A DNA stretch of 64,000 bases. Origin: Fodinicurvata halophila. GTDB taxonomy: Bacteria; Pseudomonadota; Alphaproteobacteria; Kiloniellales; DSM-21159. The position numbers and the translations under genes are program-made. The stretch is taken from contig NZ_JBHSCW010000004.1 in assembly GCF_042651425.1 (NCBI RefSeq), forward strand, positions 124,001 to 188,000, read 5' to 3'. This document shows, piece after piece, positions 1-9,422 of this stretch. A model generated the notes under the pieces. It was not told where the DNA came from and did no database searches. It worked only from the letters and a program-made list of their open reading frames with translations. Positions within the stretch are counted from its first letter, which is position 1. Each line of letters opens with the position of its first letter.

Positions 1-34
1 GGGGCAGCCGGGCGTTCCGTAGCTCCGCGGAGAC

Positions 35-96
35 GTGGGAGTTTTGGCAGGGGACCTCAGGCTCCCACTAATCAGGTGATTTCATAGACATCACCT
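35..96. other. two small inverted repeats in the left-end non-coding stretch
   Basis: The first 248 bases hold no gene that I can support. Two inverted repeats are visible. GTGGGAG at 35-41 pairs with CTCCCAC at 62-68. AGGTGAT at 74-80 pairs with ATCACCT at 90-96 across a 9-base loop. The second is followed by TTTAA and could be a weak terminator for a plus-strand gene left of the window, but the T-run is too short to be sure. Confidence 0.3.
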
Positions 97-248
97 TTAA
101 CATTAAATGTAGAGCAGTTTGCGCCCGTTGCAATAGATAAGAAGGGTAAGGGGCCTGCAATCCCCGCATGGAGCGGCGCGCGTCATTCCCCGTATGCAAC
201 ACACGCCCGCCGAGTCCGCGAGTCTTCCACGATTGGAAAGTTGGGACT

Positions 249-1031
249 TCAAACCCGGTGTTTGCCTGCGGCAAAATGGCGCACCGCACGCGCAAAGGCC
301 TGGAACAGGGCCTGGGATACCGGGTTGTTTCCAGCCTTGTACTCCGGATGCCATTGCACCCCGAGAACGAAGCCCTTGCCCTTGTTGTAGCGCACGGCCT
401 CGATCGTGCCGTCCGGGGCGCGTGCTTCGATCTTCAGGTCCTGTGCCAGGCGATCTATGGCCTGACGATGCAGGGAATTGACCTCGATCGGGGTATCACC
501 TTCGGGAAGCAGGGTTGAAAGCAGGCCATCCGGTTCGATTTCGATCTCGTGACGCGGGCCGTACTGGACATCCGGGTCCGGGCTGTCCGGGCGGCGATGA
601 TCCAGGCGGCCGGGCAAGTCGTGAACCGCCGGAGAGAGACTGCCGCCCAGGGCAACGTTCAGCTCCTGCATGCCCCGGCAGATTGCGAACAGCGGCAGGC
701 CGCGGTCCAGGGCGGCCGAAATCAGGGACAGCGTGGCACCGTCCCGCGCTTCGTCGAAGGGGGCATGCTCCGACGTCTCGTCCTGATCGTACCGCCGGGG
801 ATGGACGTTCGAAGGGCTGCCGGTCAGCACGAGGCCCGAAATTCCGTCCAGCAGGGACTCCACCTCCAGCGCCTCCCCGAAGGCCGGGAACATGACGGGG
901 AGCAGGCCCGCGGTCTCGCTGACGGCTCGCAGGTACTTGTCGCCAATGATGTGACAGGGCGCCGAGTCGATCTGCCGTGTACAGGCCGGCAGAGCCACCA
1001 GGGGGCGCGTGGATGCGGATATCATGGACAT
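249..1031 (-). CDS. gamma-glutamyl-gamma-aminobutyrate hydrolase family protein (class I glutamine amidotransferase-like, PuuD type)
   Basis: A 260-residue cytosolic hydrolase of the peptidase C26 / class I glutaminase fold. The nucleophile is Cys118 in AICRGMQE, and the His-Glu pair of the triad sits at about 228-230 in QWHPEY. Both motifs match PuuD, which releases GABA from gamma-glutamyl-GABA in putrescine breakdown. Length is normal for the family. The ATG at 1031 has AGGAC just upstream. The gene stands alone, divergent from the sterol-desaturase-family gene, so the substrate is inferred only from family; other gamma-glutamyl amides are possible. A more distant class I hydrolase lies in the gamma-glutamyl operon at 37-42 kb. 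Confidence 0.85.
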   Translation of the reverse strand: MSMISASTRPLVALPACTRQIDSAPCHIIGDKYLRAVSETAGLLPVMFPAFGEALEVESLLDGISGLVLTGSPSNVHPRRYDQDETSEHAPFDEARDGATLSLISAALDRGLPLFAICRGMQELNVALGGSLSPAVHDLPGRLDHRRPDSPDPDVQYGPRHEIEIEPDGLLSTLLPEGDTPIEVNSLHRQAIDRLAQDLKIEARAPDGTIEAVRYNKGKGFVLGVQWHPEYKAGNNPVSQALFQAFARAVRHFAAGKHRV

Positions 1032-1143
1032 GTGTCCTAGCGCCGCGGCCGGACTCTCTCAAGTCCTTTTACGGTTTGCGGGCGTGCCGCTCCGGAGGGT
1101 GCCGGGCCTTGTCCAGCGCGCTGGGCGCCCTAGACTGAGGGCT

Positions 1144-1983
1144 ATGGAGCTCACGACCGAAAGCCTGCTGGCCTGGAAAAGCCTGATCGTCGCCGGCTGG
1201 TTCGCCGCGTTCTTCGTGCTGGAGCGCTTCTTTCCCGCTGCGCCGTTTCCCCGGCCCGAGGGCGGCCGTTCTCTGACCGGTGTGCCCGGGACGCTGCTGC
1301 TCTCCATGGGGCGGGTTATCCGCAACCTGGGCCTCTGGGTGCTCAACACGGGGCTTGCTCCCCTGGTGGTCGTGCCTCTTTCGGTCTGGGCCGCAGCCCA
1401 TTCGCTGGACTGGCGGCCGGACTGGTGGTCCGGAGCAGCCGGACTGGCGCTCGACCTGGTTCTCCTGGATTTCCTGATTTACTGGTGGCATCGGGCGAAT
1501 CACGAGCTGCCCTTCCTCTGGCGTTTCCACGAGGTTCACCACCTGGACCGCTTTCTCGACAGCAGCAGCGCGCTGCGCTTCCATTTCGGCGAGGTCCTGC
1601 TTTCGGCTATGGCGCGCGCCGGCGTGATCATCCTGCTGGGCTTTCCCGTAAGCTCGATCCTGGTCTTCGAGACGCTGGTCCTGATGGCCACCATCTTCCA
1701 TCACTCGAACCTGCGGCTGCCGCCCCGAACAGAGAGAGTGCTGGCCCGCCTGTTCATCACGCCCTCGATCCACTGGGTCCATCACCATGCCCGCCAGCGC
1801 GATACCGATTCCAACTACGGGACGCTGTTCAGTTTCTGGGATCCGCTCTTCGCCTCACGCAGTCCGACAGCCCGCGATCCCGTCATGCCCATAGGCGTTG
1901 AGCGGGAAGACGAGCGTCCCTATGCCAGCCTTCTTCTGCGTCCCTTTCGGCTCGGGACGCGCAAGGGAGCAAGGGGACGGTGA
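1144..1983 (+). CDS. sterol desaturase / fatty acid hydroxylase superfamily protein
   Basis: A 279-residue membrane-bound di-iron oxygenase candidate. The histidine clusters typical of the superfamily are present: HRANH near residue 115, HEVHH near 129 and HWVHHH near 210. Several hydrophobic stretches (about 15-30, 55-95, 100-112, 155-185) should be membrane spans. Such enzymes hydroxylate or desaturate sterols, carotenoids or acyl chains using O2; the substrate here cannot be told. I chose the ATG at 1144 over an upstream in-frame start at 1009 because the upstream 45 residues run into the divergent gene and do not look like a family N-terminus. It converges on lolA with a 7-base gap. Confidence 0.85.
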   Translation: MELTTESLLAWKSLIVAGWFAAFFVLERFFPAAPFPRPEGGRSLTGVPGTLLLSMGRVIRNLGLWVLNTGLAPLVVVPLSVWAAAHSLDWRPDWWSGAAGLALDLVLLDFLIYWWHRANHELPFLWRFHEVHHLDRFLDSSSALRFHFGEVLLSAMARAGVIILLGFPVSSILVFETLVLMATIFHHSNLRLPPRTERVLARLFITPSIHWVHHHARQRDTDSNYGTLFSFWDPLFASRSPTARDPVMPIGVEREDERPYASLLLRPFRLGTRKGARGR

Positions 1984-1990
1984 CATATGC

Positions 1991-2689
1991 TCACCGGCCG
2001 CGCCGGGGGTCCATGCCCGGTGCCATCACGCCCGGCAGGTTCTGGACGTCGAAGGTGCGCGGCTGGAAATCGACGCCGTATTCGATGTTCGCCAGGGAGA
2101 CGGTGGTCTCCACGCCCTGCGCATCGGTGACGATCCAGCGCTTGAGCCGCATGGGATCCGTGGAGACATGAATCTCGATCTTTCCCATGCCGGGCTCATC
2201 GGCTTGCTGCATCAGAATTGCGATGGTGCCATCGCGCTCCATCACATCGAGGATCTCCAAGTCTTCCGCAGTGAAGGAAACATCTTCGCGCAGGAGCAGC
2301 CAGAGGGGAGTCTGGCGCAATGGCAGCATGGTGGCTTCGTCCAGTTCGCGGTCGTAGACCGTCAGGTTGAAGCCGTCGGCCACCAGCAGCGTGGGGTTGG
2401 GCTTGTCGTATTCAAAGCGCATCCGTCCCGGCCGCTGGAGGGCCACATCGCCCTCGGCATAATTGCCGGTGGAGGTGACCTGTACGAAGCGGCCTTCCAT
2501 GGTGTCGATGTCGTTCAGGTAGCTTTCCACCTCTTCCACCAGCTCTTGCTGGTCTTCGCTCAACTCGGCCTGGGCGGTAAGGGGGTACACCAGCAGGGCC
2601 AGGGCGGCGAAGATCGGTGCCAGCCAGACAAGCCAGTTGCTCTGCGAGAGCGCGACGGAAGGGGCGGGGAGGCTTGAGAGAACGCGCAT
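1991..2689 (-). CDS. lolA: outer-membrane lipoprotein carrier protein LolA
   Basis: A 232-residue periplasmic chaperone that carries lipoproteins from the LolCDE transporter to the outer membrane. The N-terminus has a basic stretch and a hydrophobic segment (about 20-41) ending near AQA, consistent with a cleaved signal peptide. The mature part has the LolA pattern: an amphipathic helix, then GRFVQV and RPGRMRFEY, then DGFNLTVYD. It lies 82 bases downstream of ftsK on the same strand, an order common in alphaproteobacteria. Confidence 0.88.
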   Translation of the reverse strand: MRVLSSLPAPSVALSQSNWLVWLAPIFAALALLVYPLTAQAELSEDQQELVEEVESYLNDIDTMEGRFVQVTSTGNYAEGDVALQRPGRMRFEYDKPNPTLLVADGFNLTVYDRELDEATMLPLRQTPLWLLLREDVSFTAEDLEILDVMERDGTIAILMQQADEPGMGKIEIHVSTDPMRLKRWIVTDAQGVETTVSLANIEYGVDFQPRTFDVQNLPGVMAPGMDPRRGR

Positions 2690-2771
2690 TGCGGATCCTG
2701 CTTTCGTCGTGATGTAACGAACAGTCTATAGGTGCGGCCCCATTAAGGCCTTTCAAGGGCGCGAATGGGGC

Positions 2772-5153
2772 TCAGCCGTGATCTCCATGATCCGGCAGCA
2801 GGACCTCGCGGCGTCCCACGTGGTTGGCCGGCCCGACCACGCCTTCGGCCTCCATCTGCTCAATCAGGCGCGCGGCGCGGTTGTAGCCGATCTGCAGCTG
2901 GCGCTGGATGAAGGACGTCGAGGCCTTGCGGTGCTGGGCCACCACGGCCAGCGCCCGGGCGTAGAGTTCGTCGCCCGAGCCGGCGCCGTCGTCGCCCCCC
3001 AGCAGGCCGGGGAAGCCGGACTCGTCGCCGCTTTCCTCGGTCAGCCCCTCGACGAAGGCCGGCTGGCCCTGGGCCTTCATGTGCGCGACCACGCTCTCGA
3101 CCTCGGCATCGCTGACAAAGGGCCCGTGAATACGCGAGATGCGGCCGCCGTGGGCCATGTAGAGCATGTCGCCCATGCCCAGCAGGTGCTCGGCCCCGGA
3201 TTCGCCCAGGATGGTCCGGCTGTCGATCTTGGAGGTGACGTGGAAGGAGATGCGGGTCGGGAAGTTGGCCTTGATGGTCCCTGTGATGACGTCAACGGAG
3301 GGACGCTGGGTGGCCATGATCAGGTGGATGCCGGCGGCGCGTGCCATCTGGGCCAGGCGCTGGATGGCGGCCTCGACCTCCTTGCCGGCGACCAGCATCA
3401 GGTCGGCCATCTCGTCGACCACCACCACAATGTAGGGCAGCGGCTCCAGGTCGAAGGCTTCCTCCTCGTGGATCGGCTGTCCGGTGTCCGGATCGAAGCC
3501 GGTCTGGACGCGCCGGGTCAGCACCTGGCCTGACTTGCGAGCCTCCTCGATGCGGGCGTTGTAGCCGTCGATGTTGCGCACCCCCAGCAGCGACATTGAG
3601 CGATAGCGATTCTCCATCTCGCGCACCACCCACTTGAGGGCGACCACGGCCTTCTTGGGCTCGGTGACCACCGGCGTCAGCAGGTGCGGAATGCCGTCGT
3701 AGATGCTGAGCTCCAGCATCTTGGGATCCACCATGATCATGCGGCAGCGCTCAGGCGGCAGGCGATAGAGCAGGGAGAAGATCATGGCATTGATGCCCAC
3801 CGACTTGCCGGAGCCGGTGGTGCCGGCGATCAGCAGGTGGGGCATACGCGCCAGATCCACGACCTGGGGCATGCCGCCGATGTCCTTACCGAGGACGAGC
3901 GGCAGGCTGCCCTTGGACTGCTCGAAGGCCTCGGCGGCCAGCAATTCGCGCAGGTAGACCGTCTCGCGTTTGGCGTTGGGCAGTTCGATCCCGATGGTGC
4001 TGGATCCCGGAACGACGGCCACACGCACCGATACGGCGGACATGGAGCGGGCAATGTCGTCGGCCAGGTTTATGACCCGGGTGGTCTTGGTGCCGGGCGC
4101 CGGTTCCAGTTCATAGCGCGTGACGACGGGGCCGGGCCGGATCTTCACGATTTCCCCGCGCACACCGAAATCCTGCAGGACGCCTTCCAGCAGCCGCGCG
4201 TTCTTTTCCAGCGCATCGCGGTTGAGCTGTGCCTCGGGATTGGACTTGGGTTCCGTCAGCAGGGAAAGGGGAGGTGCCTCGTACCCGCCGGGACCGAGCG
4301 CCAGGCTGCCCTGGGCATCCTGCTGGGCCTTCTTGCCCTGGGCCGGGCGCGGTGCCCGCGGGGCGATCAGGTCGCTCTCGCTGGGCTCGGGTGCCGTCGC
4401 GGCGGGCTTGGCGGGCTCGGCAGCTGCCTTTTCGGATTTGCCGCCAGTGTCCGTACGCTTGCGTGCTTTCTTCTGCCGGCTGGCACGTACGGGGGGCGCG
4501 TCTTCGGTCTGTGTGTCATTGCGCCGCTGCAGCAGACGCATCGCGGCCTGCAGCAGATGCGTCGGTCCGCGCCCCAAGGCGCGCCACTCGCCGAGACTCA
4601 CCGCCAAGCTGAAAAGCCCGAGAAAGAGGGCCAGGGCACCGGAGGCCACCGCCAGCATGGCGGGCAGGAGATTGCTGGCCTGGTAGGCATGGCCGAGGAT
4701 CAGGGCGCCGGAAAAGCCGCCCAGGCCACTGCGCAGCGGCCAGCTGGCCGGGGCCGGCACGGCGGCCAGGGTAGTGGCGGCAAAGAGGACCGCGAAGAGG
4801 CCGGCCAGAAGTCTGAGCCACCACCGCGGCACGGCGTGGGAGCGGATGAGACGCCAGCCCCAGGCAATGAACAGGCCGCAGAGAAAAAAGGCGGCCATGC
4901 CCAGGCTCTGCATCAGGACATCGGCCAGGTAGGCGCCGGGCAGGCCCAGCAGGTTGTTCACCTGATCGCGGGCGGCCCGGTTGAAGGAGGGGTCCAGGGG
5001 ATCGTAGCTGAAGCAGATCACCGCCAGCAGCAGCCCCAGCAGGATGACTCCGAGACCGGAAAGCTCGATCAGGCGCAGGCGCAGGAAACCGCCGGCGCCG
5101 GAGGGAAACAGCCGTGTACGCCTGCCTGTACCTGTACTGCGTGAAGCGGCCAT
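2772..5153 (-). CDS. ftsK: DNA translocase FtsK
   Basis: A 793-residue septal DNA pump that clears and aligns chromosome ends during division. The N-terminal 190 residues hold about four membrane spans. A charged, Pro/Ala/Lys-rich linker (about 215-310) follows, then the motor. Walker A GTTGSGKS is near residue 443 and Walker B VVVDEMADLM near 578. The conserved MATQRPSVDVITG is present. The last 65 residues form the winged-helix gamma domain that reads KOPS sites (RQLQIGYNRAARLIEQME). The linker is short compared with E. coli FtsK, as is usual in alphaproteobacteria. It lies 38 bases downstream of the aminotransferase gene, likely in one transcript with lolA. Confidence 0.95.
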   Translation of the reverse strand: MAASRSTGTGRRTRLFPSGAGGFLRLRLIELSGLGVILLGLLLAVICFSYDPLDPSFNRAARDQVNNLLGLPGAYLADVLMQSLGMAAFFLCGLFIAWGWRLIRSHAVPRWWLRLLAGLFAVLFAATTLAAVPAPASWPLRSGLGGFSGALILGHAYQASNLLPAMLAVASGALALFLGLFSLAVSLGEWRALGRGPTHLLQAAMRLLQRRNDTQTEDAPPVRASRQKKARKRTDTGGKSEKAAAEPAKPAATAPEPSESDLIAPRAPRPAQGKKAQQDAQGSLALGPGGYEAPPLSLLTEPKSNPEAQLNRDALEKNARLLEGVLQDFGVRGEIVKIRPGPVVTRYELEPAPGTKTTRVINLADDIARSMSAVSVRVAVVPGSSTIGIELPNAKRETVYLRELLAAEAFEQSKGSLPLVLGKDIGGMPQVVDLARMPHLLIAGTTGSGKSVGINAMIFSLLYRLPPERCRMIMVDPKMLELSIYDGIPHLLTPVVTEPKKAVVALKWVVREMENRYRSMSLLGVRNIDGYNARIEEARKSGQVLTRRVQTGFDPDTGQPIHEEEAFDLEPLPYIVVVVDEMADLMLVAGKEVEAAIQRLAQMARAAGIHLIMATQRPSVDVITGTIKANFPTRISFHVTSKIDSRTILGESGAEHLLGMGDMLYMAHGGRISRIHGPFVSDAEVESVVAHMKAQGQPAFVEGLTEESGDESGFPGLLGGDDGAGSGDELYARALAVVAQHRKASTSFIQRQLQIGYNRAARLIEQMEAEGVVGPANHVGRREVLLPDHGDHG

Positions 5154-5191
5154 ATTGCCTTTCGGCTCCTTATCGTGAAGCGGTGTTCGCT

Positions 5192-6433
5192 CTAGAGCAT
5201 TTCCGCCAAGCGGTCCAGCGCCTTCTCGGTGACGGCGGGTTCATGGACCAGGGCGACGCGGATATAGGGGGCGCCGGGATTGTCGGCCGGGTCGGCACCC
5301 TCTTCCTCGGGGCAGAGATAGCGTCCGGGAAGCACACGCAATCCTGCCTCTGTCCAGGCACGGCGTGCGAAGGCCTCGCCGTCCCCCACTTCCAGCCAGG
5401 CGAAGAACCCGCCCGCGGGCATGCGCCATCCGGTCTTGGCCCAGAGTTTTTCCTCGGCCATCTCGAAGAGCGTCCGGTAATAGCAGCGCGTGTCCACCAC
5501 ATGTGCCTCATCGCGCCAGAGAGCGGCGCTGGCGTGCAGGATCGGCGTCGGTACGCTGGCCCCACCATAGCGCATGAAGGCGTCGATTCCGTCAACCAGA
5601 TCGGCATCGCCGGCCACGAATCCGGAACGCAGCCCCGCAGCGCTGGAGCGCTTGGACAGGGAGTGGAAGGCCAGCAGGCCTTGCGTTCCTTCCGGACCCT
5701 GGACAGCTTCCAGAAGCCCGGCCGGCGGCTCGTCGGTATAGATGTCGGCATAGCACTCATCGGCGGCCAGCACGAAGCCGTGGCGCTGGGCCAGTTCGAT
5801 CCAGGCGCGCCACTGCTCGCGCGAGGCCACGGCCCCCTCGGGGTTCGAGGGCGAGCAGAAGAAGGAAATGGCGGTGCGGTCCAGGATTTCGGCCGGAAGC
5901 GATTCGTAATCCGGCAGGAAGTTGTTGTCGGCCCGGGCGGGAACGAAGACCGGTTCGGCGCCGGCAGCCAGCGCGCTGCCGGCATAGACGTGATAGCCGG
6001 GCGAGGGAATCAGGACCTTGGTACGGCCCTCGGCGGCCCCCCTGTTGATGGCCGTCAGCGTTGCGAAGAACAGACCTTCGCGGCTGCCCGGCAGGGGCAG
6101 GATCTGGCGCTCGGCATCCAGCGTCCCGTCCGCCAGCTCGTAGCGGCGGTGCAGCCAGTCGTGGCAGGCGTTCCGGAAGTCCTCTGTTCCGCGAAAGGGC
6201 GGATAGCTCGACCATTCGTCGGGATGGGCAGCCAGGGTTTCGGCCAACAGGGCCGGCGTCGGAAGCTGAGGGTCGCCGATGGACAGGCTGATCGGGCTGC
6301 CGTCCGGCAGCGGGGAGGCCCCCGGTTGCTCGCCCTCCAGCAGGCGGGCAAGACGCATGAAGGGCTGATAGATCCTGGGGTCCTGGCGGGCCCGCAGCAT
6401 GGCAGGGGACGAATCGGGGGACGGAGGTGTCAT
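5192..6433 (-). CDS. PLP-dependent class I/II aminotransferase, DapC-like (probable succinyldiaminopimelate transaminase)
   Basis: A 413-residue fold-type I aminotransferase. The PLP lysine lies in HSLSKRSSAAG (near residue 250). The N-terminal PLDPR-type stretch, SPGYHVYAG and the FCSPSNPEG motif all match the family. Homologs next to ftsK in alphaproteobacteria are usually annotated as succinyldiaminopimelate transaminase, which acts in lysine and peptidoglycan diaminopimelate synthesis. The sequence alone does not exclude another amino-acid substrate. It is the first gene of the aminotransferase-ftsK-lolA run and is divergent from the DUF4112 gene. Confidence 0.85.
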   Translation of the reverse strand: MTPPSPDSSPAMLRARQDPRIYQPFMRLARLLEGEQPGASPLPDGSPISLSIGDPQLPTPALLAETLAAHPDEWSSYPPFRGTEDFRNACHDWLHRRYELADGTLDAERQILPLPGSREGLFFATLTAINRGAAEGRTKVLIPSPGYHVYAGSALAAGAEPVFVPARADNNFLPDYESLPAEILDRTAISFFCSPSNPEGAVASREQWRAWIELAQRHGFVLAADECYADIYTDEPPAGLLEAVQGPEGTQGLLAFHSLSKRSSAAGLRSGFVAGDADLVDGIDAFMRYGGASVPTPILHASAALWRDEAHVVDTRCYYRTLFEMAEEKLWAKTGWRMPAGGFFAWLEVGDGEAFARRAWTEAGLRVLPGRYLCPEEEGADPADNPGAPYIRVALVHEPAVTEKALDRLAEML

Positions 6434-6665
6434 GAAGCTCGGTGCTTTCTCTGGTTATGGGCGAAACGACTCGGCGAATCTCCGAGAGCCCCGATCACGG
6501 GGACAAACCGGAAACAGGAGAAGCGTAAACCAGAACAATATCCAGTTATAGGGTTGATCAAAACGCGACTCCCAAGATGTCGAAAGAACAAACACGGAAT
6601 GTTCTCGTGTCCTCCCCGACAGCGTCTCTCCTTGAGCAGAGACTGTTACGTCCCATCTTTAGCGA

Positions 6666-7052
6666 ATGTCATCGATGACCTCCAGCCTAGAAGGACGATC
6701 CGATCCTGCGACCAGGGACGAGCGTCTGGCACGCCTGGAGCGCCTGGCTGACCTGCTGGACACGCGCTGGCGCATTCCCGGGACCGGTATCCGGTTCGGC
6801 CTGGATGGGTTGGCCAGTATCCTGCCGCTGGTGGGTGACACGGCCACCGCCTGCGTGTCGGCCTACATCCTCTGGCAGGCCGCCGACCTGGGGGCTTCGA
6901 AACCGCTCCTGCTGCGCATGGCGGCCAATGTAGGCCTGGACTGGACGGCCGGGTCGGTGCCGCTGGTGGGAACGATCTTCGACGTCGGCTTCAAGGCGAA
7001 CCAGATCAACCTGCGCCTGCTGCGCCGGCATCTGGAGAGACAAAACGGATGA
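6666..7052 (+). CDS. DUF4112 domain-containing protein
   Basis: A 128-residue small membrane-associated protein of unknown function. The DUF4112 pattern is clear: a DTRWRIPGTGIRFGLDGL stretch, then LPLVGDTAT, and two hydrophobic segments (about 50-75 and 85-105) repeating the SVPLVGTIFDVGFKAN motif. The family has no assigned activity. The gene is monocistronic as far as I can see, preceded by 232 non-coding bases shared with the divergent aminotransferase gene. Confidence 0.85.
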   Translation: MSSMTSSLEGRSDPATRDERLARLERLADLLDTRWRIPGTGIRFGLDGLASILPLVGDTATACVSAYILWQAADLGASKPLLLRMAANVGLDWTAGSVPLVGTIFDVGFKANQINLRLLRRHLERQNG

Positions 7053-7109
7053 CGATCGCCGGTGCCTGACGCGCCGTCTCAGACAAAGAAAGACTGAAGC
7101 GGGACATTA

Positions 7110-7142
7110 TTGAGACGCATTTTCATTGCAAATGAGTCTCAA
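7110..7142. promoter_or_regulatory. inverted repeat upstream of hmuR, candidate Fur/Irr-type iron operator
   Basis: Two 13-base arms, TTGAGACGCATTT at 7110-7122 and AAATGAGTCTCAA at 7130-7142, are reverse complements with one mismatch and are separated by TCATTGC. The inner part, TTGCAAATGAGTCTCAAT, resembles alphaproteobacterial iron-regulator sites. It lies 144 bases before the heme receptor start, at the head of a heme uptake operon. That is where an iron-responsive repressor site is expected; the identity of the regulator is inferred. Confidence 0.65.
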
Positions 7143-7286
7143 TATTTATATTGCTCTCCCCCAGAAGGGAACCGCCGAGCCTTCGTGGTGAAGGTTCAGG
7201 GGCTGAAGCTCGTAGCACGGATGAAGGGTCAGGCATCCGCGCACGGCACCCCGCCGCGGTTCCCAGAAAACGAGGGGAAGCCGATC

Positions 7287-9398
7287 ATGAAAGATTTTCA
7301 CCGCGTATGCCTGACCGCTACAGGATTGGGACTCTGTCTTGCGACAAGTGCTTTGGCACCGGCCCTGGCACAGGATGGTGGGCAGGAACAGCTGGCCGCT
7401 GTCGAGGAATTCAACCTGGACCCTGTCAGCATCACTGCCACACGCAACCCCGTGGCCGCCTTCGACTATCCGGGCATGGTCTCGGTGGTCGATCGCGAGG
7501 AGATCGAGCGCCGCCAGCCTTCGAGCATGGACGATGTCCTGGGGTATCTTCCGGGCGTCCAGTTTACCGGCGGCCCTCGTCGCACCGGCGAAATGCCAAG
7601 CATCCGTGGCTTCAGCGGAGCGGATCTCGTCATCCTGCTGGATGGGGCCCGTCAGAATTTCCTCTCGGGACACAGCGGTCGGCTGTTCGTCGATCCCAGC
7701 CTGCTGCGCGAGGCCGAAGTTCTGCGCGGCTCCAGTTCCTCGCTCTACGGCAGCGGTGCAACGGGCGGTGTGATCGAGCTGCGCACCATTGGGCCCGATG
7801 ACATCCTGGATCCAGGGGACACCATAGGTCTGCGGACCGGACTGGGTGGCCAGAGCGTCAATCGGGAATGGCATGCTACCACCACGGCCGCTGCACGCCC
7901 TGACGAGAACGTTGGCCTGCTGGCCAGCGTGACGCGCCGCGCTTCGGGACAGATCGAGCTTGGCGATGGCAACACACTGACCAATACCAATGACGATATC
8001 GTCTCGGGCCTGTTGAAGACCGATGTGACGCTGGGCGACCATCACAACCTGGAAGCCTCGGCAATGTTCTTCAACAATGACGCCCGCGAGCCCATCAACG
8101 GCCAGGGCCCCGGTGGGCAGGACAAGGTCGAGAAGGACATCCGCAACCGGACCTTCCGCCTCTCCTACAGTTACGACAATCCCGACGCACCCCTGCTCAA
8201 CCCTCAGGTGACCGCCTATTACGCGGAGAACAGCGTGGAGGACCTGCGCCTGGACGATCTGGGGGCCGGGCCGGAAGGCGAGCGCCTGTTCCGGCGTATC
8301 GAGACGCTGGGGTTCAGGGGTGAAAACCACTCCCATTTTCAGTTCTCCGAGAGCACTGACGTCACCTTCACCTATGGTGTGGAGGCGCACAGGGACACGC
8401 AGACCGGACGCGCCAATGGTGGTTCCCGGGACGCCGTGCCTGATGCGGAATCGGACTATGCGGGCGCCTTCCTGCAAGGGGAGTTCTCCTTCAGGGAGCC
8501 CCTTGGCGTGCTGCCGGGCAAGTTTCTGGTGATCCCAGGGCTGCGTTACGATTACTACAAGTCCAGCAGCGAAGGCGCCGAGGACAACGAGGATACCGCC
8601 CTGTCTCCGCGCATTGGGGCCAGCTACCTGCCGACGGACTGGAGCCTGTTGTTTGCCAGCTACGGTGAGGCCTTCCGAGCGCCCACCTTCGGCGAACTTT
8701 ATCCCTCGGGCGTTCACTTCCAGATTCCGGGTTTCGGGGTCAACAACTTCGTGCCCAATCCCGACCTCAAGCCGCAAAAGACCCGGACTGTGGAAGTTGG
8801 CGCGGGTCTTGACTTCGAAGGGATCTTCGAAGAGCGCGACCGCTTCCAGATCAAGGGGTCACGCTACTGGACCAAGGGCCAGGACTTCATTGACGTCGAA
8901 GTGATCCAGCCGGGTCCGCCGGCCTGTTTCCCGCCAAACTGCAACGGCACCACACAGAACGTGAATGTCGCCGACGCCAAGCTGTCGGGCAACGAAATCG
9001 AAGCCTCGTACGATCATCCGCGCTTTCGCCTGGCGGCCAATTATGCCGATATCGACGGCGAGAACGAGGACACCGGCGAGAAGCTTGGCGTGCTGTTTCC
9101 GCGCCGCGTCAACCTGGACGGCACGCTGAAGCTGCCGGAGTTCGATTCCTTCATGGGTTGGCGCATCCTGGCAGCCGACGACTTCGACAAGGTGAACACC
9201 GAGGCCGAAGAGCGCGACGGCTACGTGGTCCACGACGTTTACGCCGGCTGGGCGCCCCAGGAGGGGCCGCTGGAGGGTCTGCGCATCGATGTCGGGATCG
9301 ATAACATTTTCGACAAGACCTATGCCCAAACCTACACCGACGCCGCCGAACCGGGGCGCAATTTCAAGGGCATGGTCAGCTATACGCTGACCTGGTGA
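7287..9398 (+). CDS. hmuR: TonB-dependent heme/hemoglobin receptor
   Basis: A 703-residue outer-membrane beta-barrel that imports heme using TonB energy. The signal peptide is residues 1-26, ending ALAPALA. Next come a TonB-box-like region (LDPVSITATRNP), a plug domain (to about 170) and a 22-strand barrel ending in an aromatic residue (YTLTW). The FRAP and NPDL motifs of heme receptors are present (EAFRAPTFGELYPSG, then NPDLKPQ). The ATG at 7287 has AGGGGAAG upstream and gives a good signal peptide; an in-frame TTG at 7110 lies inside the operator and is rejected. It is followed within 24 bases by hmuS. Confidence 0.9.
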   Translation: MKDFHRVCLTATGLGLCLATSALAPALAQDGGQEQLAAVEEFNLDPVSITATRNPVAAFDYPGMVSVVDREEIERRQPSSMDDVLGYLPGVQFTGGPRRTGEMPSIRGFSGADLVILLDGARQNFLSGHSGRLFVDPSLLREAEVLRGSSSSLYGSGATGGVIELRTIGPDDILDPGDTIGLRTGLGGQSVNREWHATTTAAARPDENVGLLASVTRRASGQIELGDGNTLTNTNDDIVSGLLKTDVTLGDHHNLEASAMFFNNDAREPINGQGPGGQDKVEKDIRNRTFRLSYSYDNPDAPLLNPQVTAYYAENSVEDLRLDDLGAGPEGERLFRRIETLGFRGENHSHFQFSESTDVTFTYGVEAHRDTQTGRANGGSRDAVPDAESDYAGAFLQGEFSFREPLGVLPGKFLVIPGLRYDYYKSSSEGAEDNEDTALSPRIGASYLPTDWSLLFASYGEAFRAPTFGELYPSGVHFQIPGFGVNNFVPNPDLKPQKTRTVEVGAGLDFEGIFEERDRFQIKGSRYWTKGQDFIDVEVIQPGPPACFPPNCNGTTQNVNVADAKLSGNEIEASYDHPRFRLAANYADIDGENEDTGEKLGVLFPRRVNLDGTLKLPEFDSFMGWRILAADDFDKVNTEAEERDGYVVHDVYAGWAPQEGPLEGLRIDVGIDNIFDKTYAQTYTDAAEPGRNFKGMVSYTLTW

Positions 9399-9422
9399 GG
9401 TTCAGTTCAGGAGAAGGAATCC

